A stretch of 64,000 bases of DNA from Poindextera sp963719975. GTDB lineage: Bacteria; Pseudomonadota; Alphaproteobacteria; Caulobacterales; Caulobacteraceae. Position 1 is the first letter of the stretch. Each line of letters opens with the position of its first letter. The stretch lies in the NCBI GenBank assembly GCA_963719975.1, contig CAVRED010000006.1, forward strand, positions 248,001-312,000, read 5' to 3'. Below the pieces are notes generated by a model. It was given only the letters and a program-made list of their open reading frames with translations, ran no database searches and was not told the origin of the DNA. Positions 9,780-18,350 of this stretch are shown here, in pieces. A program made the translations under genes and the position numbers.

Positions 9780-10304
9780 ATGGCGGAGACGCTGCAGACG
9801 CTGCGGAACGATCTTCAGAAAGCCGAGGAGCACCTGCTCCACGAGCTCCGCACGCTGCGGCGGAGCCTGCGCGGACCGGACAGGGCTGACCGGCCCCCGG
9901 ACGAACTCACCTTCGGCCAGCGGGTCGCCGACGGCGTGGCGGCCACCATGGGATCCTGGCCGTTCATCATCGGCCAGTCGATCGTTCTCGCGCTCTGGAT
10001 CGCGCTCAACGTCACCGCGTTCGTCGAGCGGTGGGACCCATACCCGTTCATCTTGTTGAATCTCGCGCTCTCCTTCCAGGCGGCCTACGCGGCGCCGTTC
10101 ATCATGATGAGCCAGAACCGCCAGCAAGAGATCGACCGCAAGCAGGCGGAGAACGACTACAAGATCAACATCAAGGCCGAGCTAGAGATCGAGCTGCTGC
10201 ATCAGAAGATCGACGAGTTGCGCGAAAAGGAGGTCCTGATGCTGACCAAGGCGGTCGCCGACCTGACCGCGTTGTTGCAGGCCAAGCAGGGGGCTAACGA
10301 CTAG
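9780..10304 (+). CDS. DUF1003 family membrane protein
   Basis: A 174-residue protein with the DUF1003 (PF06210) layout. A charged helical N-terminus leads to a conserved stretch FGQRVADGVAATMGSWPFII, two membrane helices (about residues 59-80 and 88-110, the second containing PFILLNLALSFQAAYAAPFI) and the family motif MMSQNRQQEIDRKQAENDY. A long amphipathic, coiled-coil-like C-terminus follows (about 120-172). The function is unknown in the family. G-rich RBS before the ATG. Confident as to family, not role. Confidence 0.92.
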   Translation: MAETLQTLRNDLQKAEEHLLHELRTLRRSLRGPDRADRPPDELTFGQRVADGVAATMGSWPFIIGQSIVLALWIALNVTAFVERWDPYPFILLNLALSFQAAYAAPFIMMSQNRQQEIDRKQAENDYKINIKAELEIELLHQKIDELREKEVLMLTKAVADLTALLQAKQGAND

Positions 10305-10346
10305 GCTGCGGCAGGCCGGTCGTCGACGGCGACGAACGCCGATGGG

Positions 10347-10367
10347 TGGCCCGGACAAGCCGGGCCA
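10347..10367. repeat. Dispersed intergenic palindrome, copy A
   Basis: A perfect hairpin TGGCCCGG-ACAAG-CCGGGCCA in the gap between the DUF1003 gene and the amidohydrolase gene. It is embedded in a longer block (GGGTGGCCCGGACAAG... to ...CCATGACGA) that recurs at 20649-20677. Such palindromes are common intergenic repeats in alphaproteobacteria. Placed between two convergent 3' ends, it may also serve as a terminator. Confidence 0.8.
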
Positions 10368-10404
10368 TGACGAGAGACAAGCGCGCCGCTCTTTCCGCGC
10401 CGGC

Positions 10405-11509
10405 TCAGGCGTTCAGCCCGTAGAGCTCGGCGACGTTGTCGTGGCAGATCCAGTTGCGCTCCTCCTCGGTGAGGCCGGCGGTCTGCTCGTCGAGCACGGC
10501 CTGCGAGTTGGGCCAGGTCGAGTCCGAGTGCGGGAAGTCGCTGGCCCACATCAGGCGGCGCACGTTGACCAGGTCCTTGGTCTTGAACGCCACCCAGTCG
10601 TCCTGGAACGTGGTGTAGATGTTCTCGCGGAAGTAGTCCGACGGCATGCGCTCGAGCGGCGGCGCCTTCATCCAGTAGCGGTGCCGCTTATAGGCGTGGT
10701 CCATGCGGTACATGTAGTGCGGCACCCAGCCGGCGTCGGCCTCGACGCAGACGATCTTCAGCTCCGGGATGGCGGTCGAACACGCCGGAGAAGATCAGCG
10801 TGCCCATGATGTCCTGGCAGCCGCGGATGATGGACAGGAAGCTGTTGATGCGCGGGCCGCGCGGGTTCTGCGCCAGCGTGCCCTGGCGGGTGGTCAGGAT
10901 GTGGAAGGAGAGCGGCAGGCCAAGCTCGACCGCCGTCGCCCAGACCGGGTCGTAGACCTTGGAGTCGTAGTCCTCGACCGCCGGGTCGCCCGGCATCATC
11001 ACGCCCTTGAAGCCCATGGCGTGGACGGCCTTGAGCTCGGCGACGCCCTCCTCGGGCGTGCGCATGGAGACCTGGGCGAGGCCGAACAGGCGGTCGGGCG
11101 CCTCGGCGCAGTAGCCGGCGAGCCAGCGGTTGTAGGCCTCGAAGCAGGCCTTCTTGTAGTCGAAGTCGGGGTGGTTGCAGATCAGCATGCCGACGGTCGG
11201 GTAGATCATCTCGGCGGCGACGCCGTCGAGGTCCTGGTCGGCGGCGCGGTACTTGGGGTCCCAGCCCGAGCGCCAGAGGTCGTCGAAGGCGACGCCGTCT
11301 GTGGTGATCTTGGCCGGCTCCTTGCCGGCGGCGGCCAGCAGGCCGAGCGGCACCGGGTTCGGCATGCCTTCGACGACGAAGGCGTCGCCGACGCCTTCCA
11401 GCGACTTGATGAACGGCGCGCGGTCGCGGAACTTCGGGTCGATGAAGTCGACGTAGCAGTTGGGCGGCTCGGTGATGTGCGAGTCCGCCGAAATCGGCTT
11501 CCTGAGCAT
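10405..11509 (-). CDS. Amidohydrolase 2 family metal-dependent hydrolase (one frameshift)
   Basis: TIM-barrel amidohydrolase of the amidohydrolase_2 / ACMSD-like group. The N-terminal metal motif region is SADSHITEPPNCYVDFIDP. The mid-barrel segment MGFKGVMMPGDPAVEDYDS precedes a histidine strand LPLSFHILTTRQG. The C-terminal VRRLMWASDFPHSDSTWPNS carries the catalytic aspartate (SDFPH). The frame breaks at 10766-10768, where one G too many separates GVFDRHP from ELKIVCVEADAGWVPHYM; corrected, the product has 367 residues. The ATG at 11509 is preceded by GAGAGG. Members hydrolyse or decarboxylate small aromatic or lactone substrates; the substrate here is unknown. Confidence 0.85.
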
Positions 11510-11584
11510 CGCTGGTACCTCTCGTCGCTGTTTGGCGAGACTAGAGCACCGATGGGCGGCGGGGACTGGGTCGACGCCGAATTC

Positions 11585-11686
11585 GACCACGAAGGACGCC
11601 AAAGGGCGCGAAGGATTCAGACCTCACGCCCGCGCGAAGCGCCTCGACTTCCTCTTCTTCGTGTCCTTCGTGTCCTTCGTGGTTCA
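11585..11686. repeat. Long inverted repeat of iterated short units, no gene inside
   Basis: Left arm 11585-11614 and right arm about 11656-11686 are imperfect inverted copies; the outer 12 bases ACCACGAAGGAC match exactly. Each arm is a chain of 8-10-base units of the type ACGAAGGAC. The 40-base centre has no ORF. The design matches the arms at 15231-15307 and those framing the GxxExxY gene at 58414-58853. It lies between the divergent amidohydrolase and SMP-30 genes. Confidence 0.75.
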
Positions 11687-11752
11687 ATAGGGCGGCGGGA
11701 CTGGCAGACCGCTGGCGGAAGGCTGCCGCTGGCGCGGGCGAAGGAGGATGCG

Positions 11753-12606
11753 ATGGCGGGGAAGCCGAGGCGGGTGTTGGGGGGATTGGCGTTTCCGGAG
11801 GGGCCGCGCTGGCGCGACGGAGAGCTGGTGTTCTCCGACATGCACGCCGACGAGGTCGTGGCGATGAAGCCGGACGGAAGCCGCCGCACGGTGTTCAAGC
11901 ATGACCAGCCCGTCTCCGGCCTGGGCTGGCTGCCGGACGGGCGGATGCTGGTAGTCTCGATGGACGACCGCAAGCTGATGCGGATCGAGATCGGACGGCC
12001 GCGCCGTGGTGCACGGCGACCTCGGCGGCATCGCGACCTGGCACTGCAACGACATGGTCGTCGACGCCAAGCGGCCGCGCCTACGTCGGCAACTTCGGCT
12101 TTCCCCTGCCCGGCGGCGAGCCGAAGCCGGCGAAGATGGCGCGCGTCGACCCCGACGGCACGGTGAGCGGTCGCCGCCGACGAACTGATCTTTCCGAACG
12201 GGACCATCATCACGCCCGACGGCAAGACGCTGGTCGTCGGCGAGACGTTCGGCGCGCGGCTGACCGCGTTCGACATCGCGCGCCGACGGGAGCCTGTCGA
12301 ACCGCCGGGTCTGGGCCGCGATGCCCGAGCGCGCCGTGCCGGACGGCATCTGCCTGGACGCCGAGGGCGCGATCTGGGTGGCCTCGCCAACGTCGAACGA
12401 GGCGCTGCGCGTTCGCGAAGGCGGCGAGGTCACCGATCGCATCGACACCGGCCGCGGCTGCTACGCCTGCATGCTGGGCGGACGCCGATCGCAAGACCCT
12501 CTACCTCCTGGTCGCCGACAGCTCCGATCCCGCCGAATGCCGCGCGAACAGGACGGCCAGCATCGACGCCGTGGACGTGCCGGTCGCCGGCGCTGGATTG
12601 CCCTAG
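11753..12606 (+). CDS. SMP-30/gluconolactonase-like beta-propeller protein (five frameshifts)
   Basis: Beta-propeller of the SMP-30 / gluconolactonase / LRE family. Starts MAGKPRRVLGGLAFPEGPRW, with the conserved E-G-P-R-W metal site, after AAGGAGG. Family stretches follow in three frames: HGDLGGIATWHCNDMVVD, AYVGNFGFPLPGGEP, FPNGTIITPDGKTLVVGETF (N-G-x-x-x-x-P-D motif), VPDGICLDAEGAIWVAS and DRKTLYLLVADSSDP. The breaks at about 11993, 12073, 12169, 12280 and 12480 are each explained by one extra base, four of them in GG pairs. Corrected length is 282 residues. Expected role: hydrolysis of sugar or other lactones. Probably intact in the organism. Its stop overlaps that of the PPOX gene (CTAG). 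Confidence 0.75.
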
Positions 12607-13061
12607 GCCGGCCCCCAGAGCGTTTCCCAGTAGCTTCGCCAGCGGGCGACGATCTGCGCTTGGGTCTGACCGCCATCGTAGGCTGGGGAGACCAGGGGCG
12701 CGGCCGCCTGAACGGTCGACGAGCACGACGTCCGCTTGGCGCTTGTCGAGCCTCGCGTTCGATAGAAGTCCAGCGCCCGCTCGAACTGCGGTCCCTCGCG
12801 CAAGACCGTCGCGACGCCCTTGAAGCGGTATCCCTTTCGCACCAGGGGATCGACGACGTTGATCTCAACGGCGGGATTGGCGGCGAGGTTGGCGATCGTG
12901 CCGGGCGAGTGGATATCGGCGAAGATCAGATGATCGTCGTCCCACACCGCTGTCGTGCCCTTTGGCGAGAGGTTCGGCGTGCCGTCCGCGCAGACGGTGG
13001 CGATGAAGCCGAGCTGCTGGGCCTCGACCATCCTGCGCATGTCGTCTGTGATGACGCCCAT
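12603..13061 (-). CDS. Pyridoxamine 5'-phosphate oxidase-like FMN-binding protein
   Basis: A 152-residue split-barrel flavoprotein. MVEAQQLGFIATVCADGTPNLSPKG is the typical first strand pair of the PPOX_putative family, and DDDHLIFADIHSPGTIANLAANP is the FMN-phosphate-binding region. Residues about 101-115 (GSTSAKRTSCSSTV) do not fit the family. Reading one base over between about 12750 and 12714 restores LDKRQADVVLV, implying one lost and one gained base that cancel. It follows the TVP38 gene after 3 bases and is probably co-transcribed. It may oxidise a small substrate or bind F420/FMN; exact role unknown. Confidence 0.85.
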   Translation of the reverse strand: MGVITDDMRRMVEAQQLGFIATVCADGTPNLSPKGTTAVWDDDHLIFADIHSPGTIANLAANPAVEINVVDPLVRKGYRFKGVATVLREGPQFERALDFYRTRGSTSAKRTSCSSTVQAAAPLVSPAYDGGQTQAQIVARWRSYWETLWGPA

Positions 13062-13064
13062 GGA

Positions 13065-13789
13065 CTATTCCGCCGCAACGACCGCAGGCGCCGCCGACCG
13101 CCGTGCGCGGAGCCAGAGAAAGGCCGCCAAGGCTGAGCGCGAGCCACGCCACCGCGGCCGCGCCGAAGACGGCGAGCCCGGCGACGCGGTCGGTTGGCAG
13201 ACGGAGCAGCGAGCCGCCCGCGATCGCGGTCAGGGCGATCTTGGGCACGATGCCGATCGCCGTTCCCGCCGCATAGTCGAACGCGCTGATCGGCATTGCG
13301 CCAGCGATCATGTTCACAGCCAGGAACGGCAGGGACGGCAGGAGGCGCACGATCAGGCTGGCGGCGAAGCCGTTGCGGCCGACGCTCTCGAGGATGGCGG
13401 CCACCCGCGCGCCGCCGGCCCTCTTCAGCGCATCGGCGCCGAGGCGGCGGCCGAGCCAGAATCCCGACCAGCGCCGAGATCAAGGTCCCGACCCAGCTGT
13501 CGAAGGCGCCCCACGCCGGCCCAAAGGCGAGGATCGCCGCGGCGATCAGGGCGAACTGCGGCACGCCGAGGAAGGCGAAGACGGCGAATGCACAGATCGC
13601 CGCCGGCAGCGACCAAGGCCCGCCCGCGTCGGCGAGCAAGCCGTGCAACAGCGACCGCGCGAGAGGCGCCGGCGTGAACATGGCAAGCGCTACGCAGCCG
13701 CCGACCGCGAGCGCGCTCAGGCTCAAGGAGAGGCCAGACCCGCGCCCCAAAGCGCGAAGAGACCTGGCGGATGGGTCCGACAAGATCAT
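13065..13789 (-). CDS. TVP38/TMEM64 (DedA-like, VTT domain) membrane protein (two frameshifts)
   Basis: Integral membrane protein with the VTT domain: hydrophobic N-terminus, FLGVPQFALIAAAILAFGP (the conserved G-x-P loop region), then FAASLIVRLLPSLPFLAVNM and ISAFDYAAGTAIGIVPK, the family hallmarks. One extra base at about 13460 separates SALVG from FWLGRRLGADALKRAGG. A second at about 13135 is needed to reach the natural end ALAAFLWLRARRSAAPAVV at stop 13065. Corrected length is 240 residues. GGGAG precedes the ATG at 13789. VTT proteins are linked to lipid scrambling and membrane homeostasis. It leads a two-gene operon with the PPOX gene. Confidence 0.82.
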
Positions 13790-13985
13790 GCCGATACTCC
13801 CGTTCGCTGCCGCGAGATCCGGCTCGCTTAGACGAGTCAGATTGCCCGCATGTGACCAAGGTGTCGCCGAAAAGCTGCGCCACCGCTTATTCGCCCGGCG
13901 CCAGCCGCCTCGCGTTGCGTCGGCGCGGGCGCGCGCCTAAAGACGCGCCGGCCAGCGCAAACCCCCGACTCAGAGAGGAACCGAC

Positions 13986-15197
13986 GTGTCCGCCCCGTTC
14001 GCCGAATCCGCAGCCCTTCGCCGCGTCAAGCCGTCCGCAACGCTCGCGGCCGACGCGAAAGCGCGCGCCTTGCGCGCCGCGGGCCGGAACGTGATCTCGC
14101 TGGCGGCCGGCGAGCCGGACTTCGACACGCCGGACAACATCAAGGACGCCGCGATCAAGGCGATCCGCGACGGCAAGACCAAGTACACAGACGCCGACGG
14201 GATTCCGGAGCTGAAGGCCGCCGTGTGCGCCAAGTTCGAGCGCGAGAACGGGCTCGCCTACAAGCCCTCGCAGATCAACGTCTCGCCCGGCGGCAAGGCG
14301 GTGCTCTACAACGCCTTCGTCTCCTCGCTGAGCCCCGGCGACGAGGTGGTGATCCCCGCCCCCTACTGGGTGAGCTACCCGGAGATGGTGCTGCTGTGCG
14401 GCGGTGAACCGCGCATCGTGCCGACCAGCGCCAAGACCGGCTTCAAGGTCGAGGCGGCCGCCCTCGAGGCGGCGATCACGCCCAGGACGAAGTGGGTTCT
14501 GCTGAACTCGCCGTCGAACCCGTCTGGCGCGGCCTACACGCGGGCGGAGCTGCGCGCGATCGCCGACGTGCTGCTGCGCCACGAGCAGGTCTGGATCCTG
14601 ACCGACGACATGTACGAGCACCTGGTGTTCGGCGACTTCGAGTTCACCACCATCGCGCAGGTGGAGCCGGCGCTTTACGAACGCACGCTGACCATGAACG
14701 GGGTCTCCAAGGCCTACGCCATGACCGGCTGGCGGATCGGCTACGCCGGCGGACCCGAGCCGTTGATCAACGCCATGCGCAAGGTGATGAGCCAGACCAC
14801 CTCCAACCCCTCGTCGATCTCGCAATGGGCGGCGGTCGAGGCGCTGAACGGCACACAGGCCTTCATCAAGCCGAACGCGAGGCTGTTCGAGGAGCGGCGG
14901 GACCTGGTGGTGTCGATGCTGAACCAGGCGCGCGGCATGCACTGCCCGACGCCGGAGGGCGCGTTTTACGTGTACCCCTCGGTCGAGGGGCTGCTGGGCA
15001 AGACGGCGCCGTCGGGCAAGGTGATCCAGACCGACGAAGACTTCTGCGTCGAGCTCTTGGAGACCGAGGGCGTTTCGGTGGTGTTCGGCGCCGCGTTCGG
15101 GCTCTCGCCGTTCTTCCGCATCTCCTACGCGACCGCCAACAGCGTCCTCGAAGACGCCTGCACCCGCATCCAGCGCTTCTGCGGCGCGGTGAAATAG
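13986..15197 (+). CDS. aspC: Aspartate aminotransferase, class I/II PLP enzyme
   Basis: A 403-residue fold-type I aminotransferase of the Iγ/AspB-type subgroup common in alphaproteobacteria. Signatures: ISLAAGEPDFDTP, KYTDADGIPELKAAV, the cofactor pocket APYWVSYPEM, NSPSNPSGAAYTR (Asn holding PLP), DDMYEHLVF, the Schiff-base lysine at about residue 242 in NGVSKAYAMTGWRIGYAG, and a C-terminal FFRISYA (Arg binding the alpha-carboxylate). It transfers the amino group between aspartate and 2-oxoglutarate; some relatives also accept prephenate. The start is GTG at 13986 after AGAGAGGA. The gene stands alone. Substrate breadth is not certain from sequence. Confidence 0.93.
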   Translation: MSAPFAESAALRRVKPSATLAADAKARALRAAGRNVISLAAGEPDFDTPDNIKDAAIKAIRDGKTKYTDADGIPELKAAVCAKFERENGLAYKPSQINVSPGGKAVLYNAFVSSLSPGDEVVIPAPYWVSYPEMVLLCGGEPRIVPTSAKTGFKVEAAALEAAITPRTKWVLLNSPSNPSGAAYTRAELRAIADVLLRHEQVWILTDDMYEHLVFGDFEFTTIAQVEPALYERTLTMNGVSKAYAMTGWRIGYAGGPEPLINAMRKVMSQTTSNPSSISQWAAVEALNGTQAFIKPNARLFEERRDLVVSMLNQARGMHCPTPEGAFYVYPSVEGLLGKTAPSGKVIQTDEDFCVELLETEGVSVVFGAAFGLSPFFRISYATANSVLEDACTRIQRFCGAVK

Positions 15198-15230
15198 TCC
15201 TCCGCGTCGCGCTCGGCCGAAGGCCCGATT

Positions 15231-15307
15231 CGACCGCCAAGGACGCCAAGTACGCCAAGAGACCAGGGACGCCATCAGCACCTTGGCGACCTTGGCGTCC
15301 TTGGCCG
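15231..15307. repeat. Inverted repeat of iterated units, possible terminator
   Basis: Left arm 15231-15260 (units of GCCAAGGAC/GCCAAGTAC type) and right arm 15281-15307 are near-perfect inverted copies around a 20-base centre. The hairpin follows the aminotransferase stop by about 35 bases and is followed by only a short A-rich run. It is built like the repeats at 11585-11686 and 58414-58853, but with a different unit. Confidence 0.75.
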
Positions 15308-15351
15308 TAAAATAGCGCCGTCCCGGCTGGCGCCGGGCCGGAGGAAGTCAG

Positions 15352-15972
15352 ATGGCTCTAGTCTTCTATCATGCGCCGGGGACGCGGTCGGGGAGCGTGC
15401 GGTGGTTGCTCGAGGAACTGGGCGTTCCCTACGAGCTGAAGCTGGTCGACATCCGCGCCGAGGGTGGGGCGCCGGAGGCGTATCGAGCGATCCAGCCACA
15501 CAAGAAGGTGCCGGCGATCGCGCACGATGGCGTGGCGGTGCACGAGCGGGCGGCGATCTTCGCCTATCTCTGCGACGCCTTCCCCGACGCCGGCCTCGCG
15601 CCGCCGATCGGCGACCCTAGGCGTGGGCCCTACCTGTCCTGGCTGGTCTACAACGACGCGGTGATCGACCCGGTCCTGGCTGCGAAGTTCGGCGGCTGGG
15701 CCTATGAAAAGCTTGGAGTTTCATTCGGCTCCTTCGAGGACATGGTCGCCCACCTCGAGGCCACCCTTTCGCGCACGCCGTACCTTACGGGCGACAGCTT
15801 CACGGCGGCAGACATGCTGGTCGGCGGCGGGATCAACTTCGCCGTCCGCATCGCGAAAAGCATCCCTGAGACGCCGGCGCTGGCCGGCTTTCTCGGGCGC
15901 ACCGCCGGCCGCCCCAGCTTCGCCCGCTACCTCGCCGCCGACCGCGCGCTGCAGCAGGGCTCGGGCGCCTAG
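15352..15972 (+). CDS. Glutathione S-transferase family protein
   Basis: A 206-residue GST. The thioredoxin-like N-terminus MALVFYHAPGTRSGSVRWLLEELGVPY resembles beta/zeta-like bacterial GSTs. IQPHKKVPAIAHDGVAVHERAAI gives the cis-Pro and the glutathione gamma-Glu site. The helical C-domain contains YLTGDSFTAADMLVGGG, the N-capping box. It is about 27 percent similar in layout to the GST at 3593 and not a tandem copy. GGAGGAAG precedes the ATG. Likely cytoplasmic detoxification; substrate unknown. Confidence 0.9.
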   Translation: MALVFYHAPGTRSGSVRWLLEELGVPYELKLVDIRAEGGAPEAYRAIQPHKKVPAIAHDGVAVHERAAIFAYLCDAFPDAGLAPPIGDPRRGPYLSWLVYNDAVIDPVLAAKFGGWAYEKLGVSFGSFEDMVAHLEATLSRTPYLTGDSFTAADMLVGGGINFAVRIAKSIPETPALAGFLGRTAGRPSFARYLAADRALQQGSGA

Positions 15973-16143
15973 ATCCTCCCCCGTTGGGGGAGGGGGACCA
16001 TGCGAAGCATGGTGGAGGGGCCCCCCCGCTGGCGCGGCCGGCCCGCAAGCAAGACCCTAGGTCGTTCCGGAAACGGGCAAGGCCGGCATCGCTCCCCCTC
16101 CACCGCGGTTCCCGCGGTCCGCCTCCCCCTACGGGGGAGGATC
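15971..16143. repeat. Composite GC-rich inverted repeat between convergent genes
   Basis: This gap is one large inverted repeat. The left end has hairpin CCTCCCCC-GTT-GGGGGAGG (15975-15993); the right end has CCTCCCCC-TAC-GGGGGAGG (16122-16140). The outer flanks AGATCCTCC and GGAGGATCTTA are also inverted copies, and the inner sequence (ACCATGCGAAGCATGGT, later GCTCCCCCTCCACC) fits the same design. A related hairpin is at 45836. These look like the CTCCCC-type intergenic repeats of Caulobacteraceae and may act as a two-way terminator for the GST and cckA genes. Confidence 0.75.
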
Positions 16144-18226
16144 TTAAGCCGCCGGCTGGAGCTGCTGCTTCACGCGCTCGGCGAGGATCTTGATGTCGAG
16201 GGGCTTGGGCAGGAAGGTGATGCCGGGCTCGTCCTCCAGGAGGTCGGAGAACTCCGCTTCCGCATAGCCGGAGATGAACATCACCGGCGCCGACCCCAGG
16301 TGCGCGCGGGCGGCCTTGAGCAGCGTCGGCCCGTCCATGCCGGGCATGACCACGTCGGAGATCAGAAGGTCGATCTTGCCGGCGTACTCCTCGGCGAGCA
16401 GCAGGGCCGCGTCGCCGTCGGCCGCTTCCAGCACCTCGTAGCCGCGGGCGCGCAACAGGCGCGCGGCCACCTCGCGCACCATGTCCTCGTCCTCGACAAA
16501 GAGGATGCGGCCGACGCCGGAGAGGTCGCGCGCGATGGGCTTGGACGGCGCGGCCTGCGGCGCGACCGCCTTCAGCTCGGGCGGCGGGACATAGACCGGC
16601 AGAAAGATGCGGAAGGTCGCGCCCTGGCCCGGCGTCGAATCGACCTCGATCCAGCCCTCGGCCTGCTTGACGATGCCATAGACGGTGGAAAGCCCAAGGC
16701 CTGTCCCCTCGCCCACCGGCTTGGTGGTGAAGAAGGGATCGAAGATCTTGCTCTTCACGTCGGGCGGAATGCCGGGGCCGTTGTCGGCCACCTCGATCAG
16801 CGCCACGTCGCCCGGCCCGGCGCGCGGGTCGGCGTAGCCGAGCGCGCGGGCTTCGGCGAGGCTGAGGCGCGCCGTGCGGATCCGCACCACCCCGCCGCCC
16901 TGCGCCCGGACCGCGTCGCGCGCGTTCACGGCGAGATTCATCAGCGCGGTCTCGATCTGGCCCTTGTCGATGCGGACCAGCGGCGAGTTGCGGCCATAGT
17001 CGGTCTCGAGCCGGACATCCTCGCGCAATACGCGCCGCAGCAGCACCTCGATCTCGCTGACCAGGCCGCCGAGCTCGAGCACTTCGCGCTGCACGGTCTG
17101 TTTGCGGGAATAGGCCAGAAGCTTGCGCACCAGATCGGCCAGCCGGTGGGCGGTGGAACGGAGTTCGACGAGCCCCTGGTAGGACGGGTCGCCAACCGGA
17201 TGCCGCGGCGAAAGTTCGTCGAGCCGAAGCGTGATCGCCGAGAGCAGGTTGTTGAAGTCGTGCGCCACGCCTGAGACGAACTGGCCGATGGCGCGCATCT
17301 TCTCCGACTGGGCGAGCTGCAGCTCCATCTGCTTCTGCTCGGAGACGTCGACGAGGTAGGCGACGAGGCCGCCCGCGCCCTTGGTCAGATAGAGCTGGGC
17401 GATGCCCGCCGGATCGTGGGCCAGACGCACTTCGAACGGGCCTGGCGCGCCGCGCGCCACCGCCGGCGCCACCTCGGCCCACGAGGCGGCTTCCATCAGC
17501 GACGCGAAGCGGGCGCCGGCGAGCCCGCCTCGGCCCGCCATGGTCTCGAGCGCGGCGTTGGCGCGCAGGATCGTCGGCGCGCCCGGGTCGTCGCCGTCGA
17601 GCAGCGCCGCGCCGAACGGGGCGGCGGCGGCGAACGCGTCGAGCTCGACGGGCGCGGCGGGTTGCGCCTTGGGGCTCGCTGACGGCTGCGCGAAGGCGGG
17701 CTTGGCCATCGGCATCGCCGGCTCGACCAGAAGCTCGATCAGGTAGCGGCGCGGGTCCAGCAGGGTCAGGCGCGCCTGGGTCGGACCGGCCTTGGTCCTG
17801 AGCGCCACCCTGCCCGTCTCGCCGCGTCTGGCCTGGCCGATCGCCGCGAACAGGCCGCCCTTGCTCCGTCGACTTGGGCAGGCGCGCGCCATCGCCCGCC
17901 ACCGCGACCCAGGCGGCGTTGTTGGCGAGCACACGGCCGTCGGCGGTCGAGAGCGCCACCGGCTCACTGATCGCCTCGATGAGGTTGACGATCTCGAGGC
18001 CCTCGGCCGGGCCAGCGCGCTGGCTGCGGAGCGCGAGGATGGCGAAGAAGGCGACGCCGGCGAGCCCCGTCAGCAAGAGCACGCCGCCAAGCGACTGCGG
18101 CCCGGCGCGGATGGCCGGGTAGATCCCGAAGGCGAGGGCGAGCAACAGGAAGGCGCCCGCGGCCATGGCGAAGGGATCGAGCCGGCGCGGCTGGCGGCCT
18201 TGCGTCATTGGCGGCGGCGTGCTCAC
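16144..18226 (-). CDS. cckA: Hybrid sensor histidine kinase CckA (one frameshift)
   Basis: Corrected length is 693 residues, very close to Caulobacter CckA. Layout: two N-terminal membrane helices (about 20-68), two PAS-like regions, a dimerisation/phosphoacceptor helix with GVAHDFNNLLSAI (His at about 330), an ATPase domain with N-box LMNLAVNARDAV, DNGPGIPPDV and GTGLGLSTVYGIV, and a C-terminal receiver with phospho-acceptor Asp in LLISDVVMPGMDG. It ends in FLPKPLDIKILAERVKQ. H-x-F-N-N rather than H-E is typical of CckA. An extra base at about 17866 splits the first PAS from the rest. In the family CckA phosphorylates CtrA and CpdR through ChpT, controlling cell cycle and early flagellar genes, which fits its place beside flhB. 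Confidence 0.88.
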
Positions 18227-18350
18227 CCGAGTCCCTCAGCCCAGCCGACCGCGCGGACCGCGAATCAGCGTGCAATCATAGTCTTCCGTCAATTGAGTCG
18301 GCATCGCGGCGCGTTGACGGCGGGCCGCGCCCCACAGGTTAGCGTCCTCA

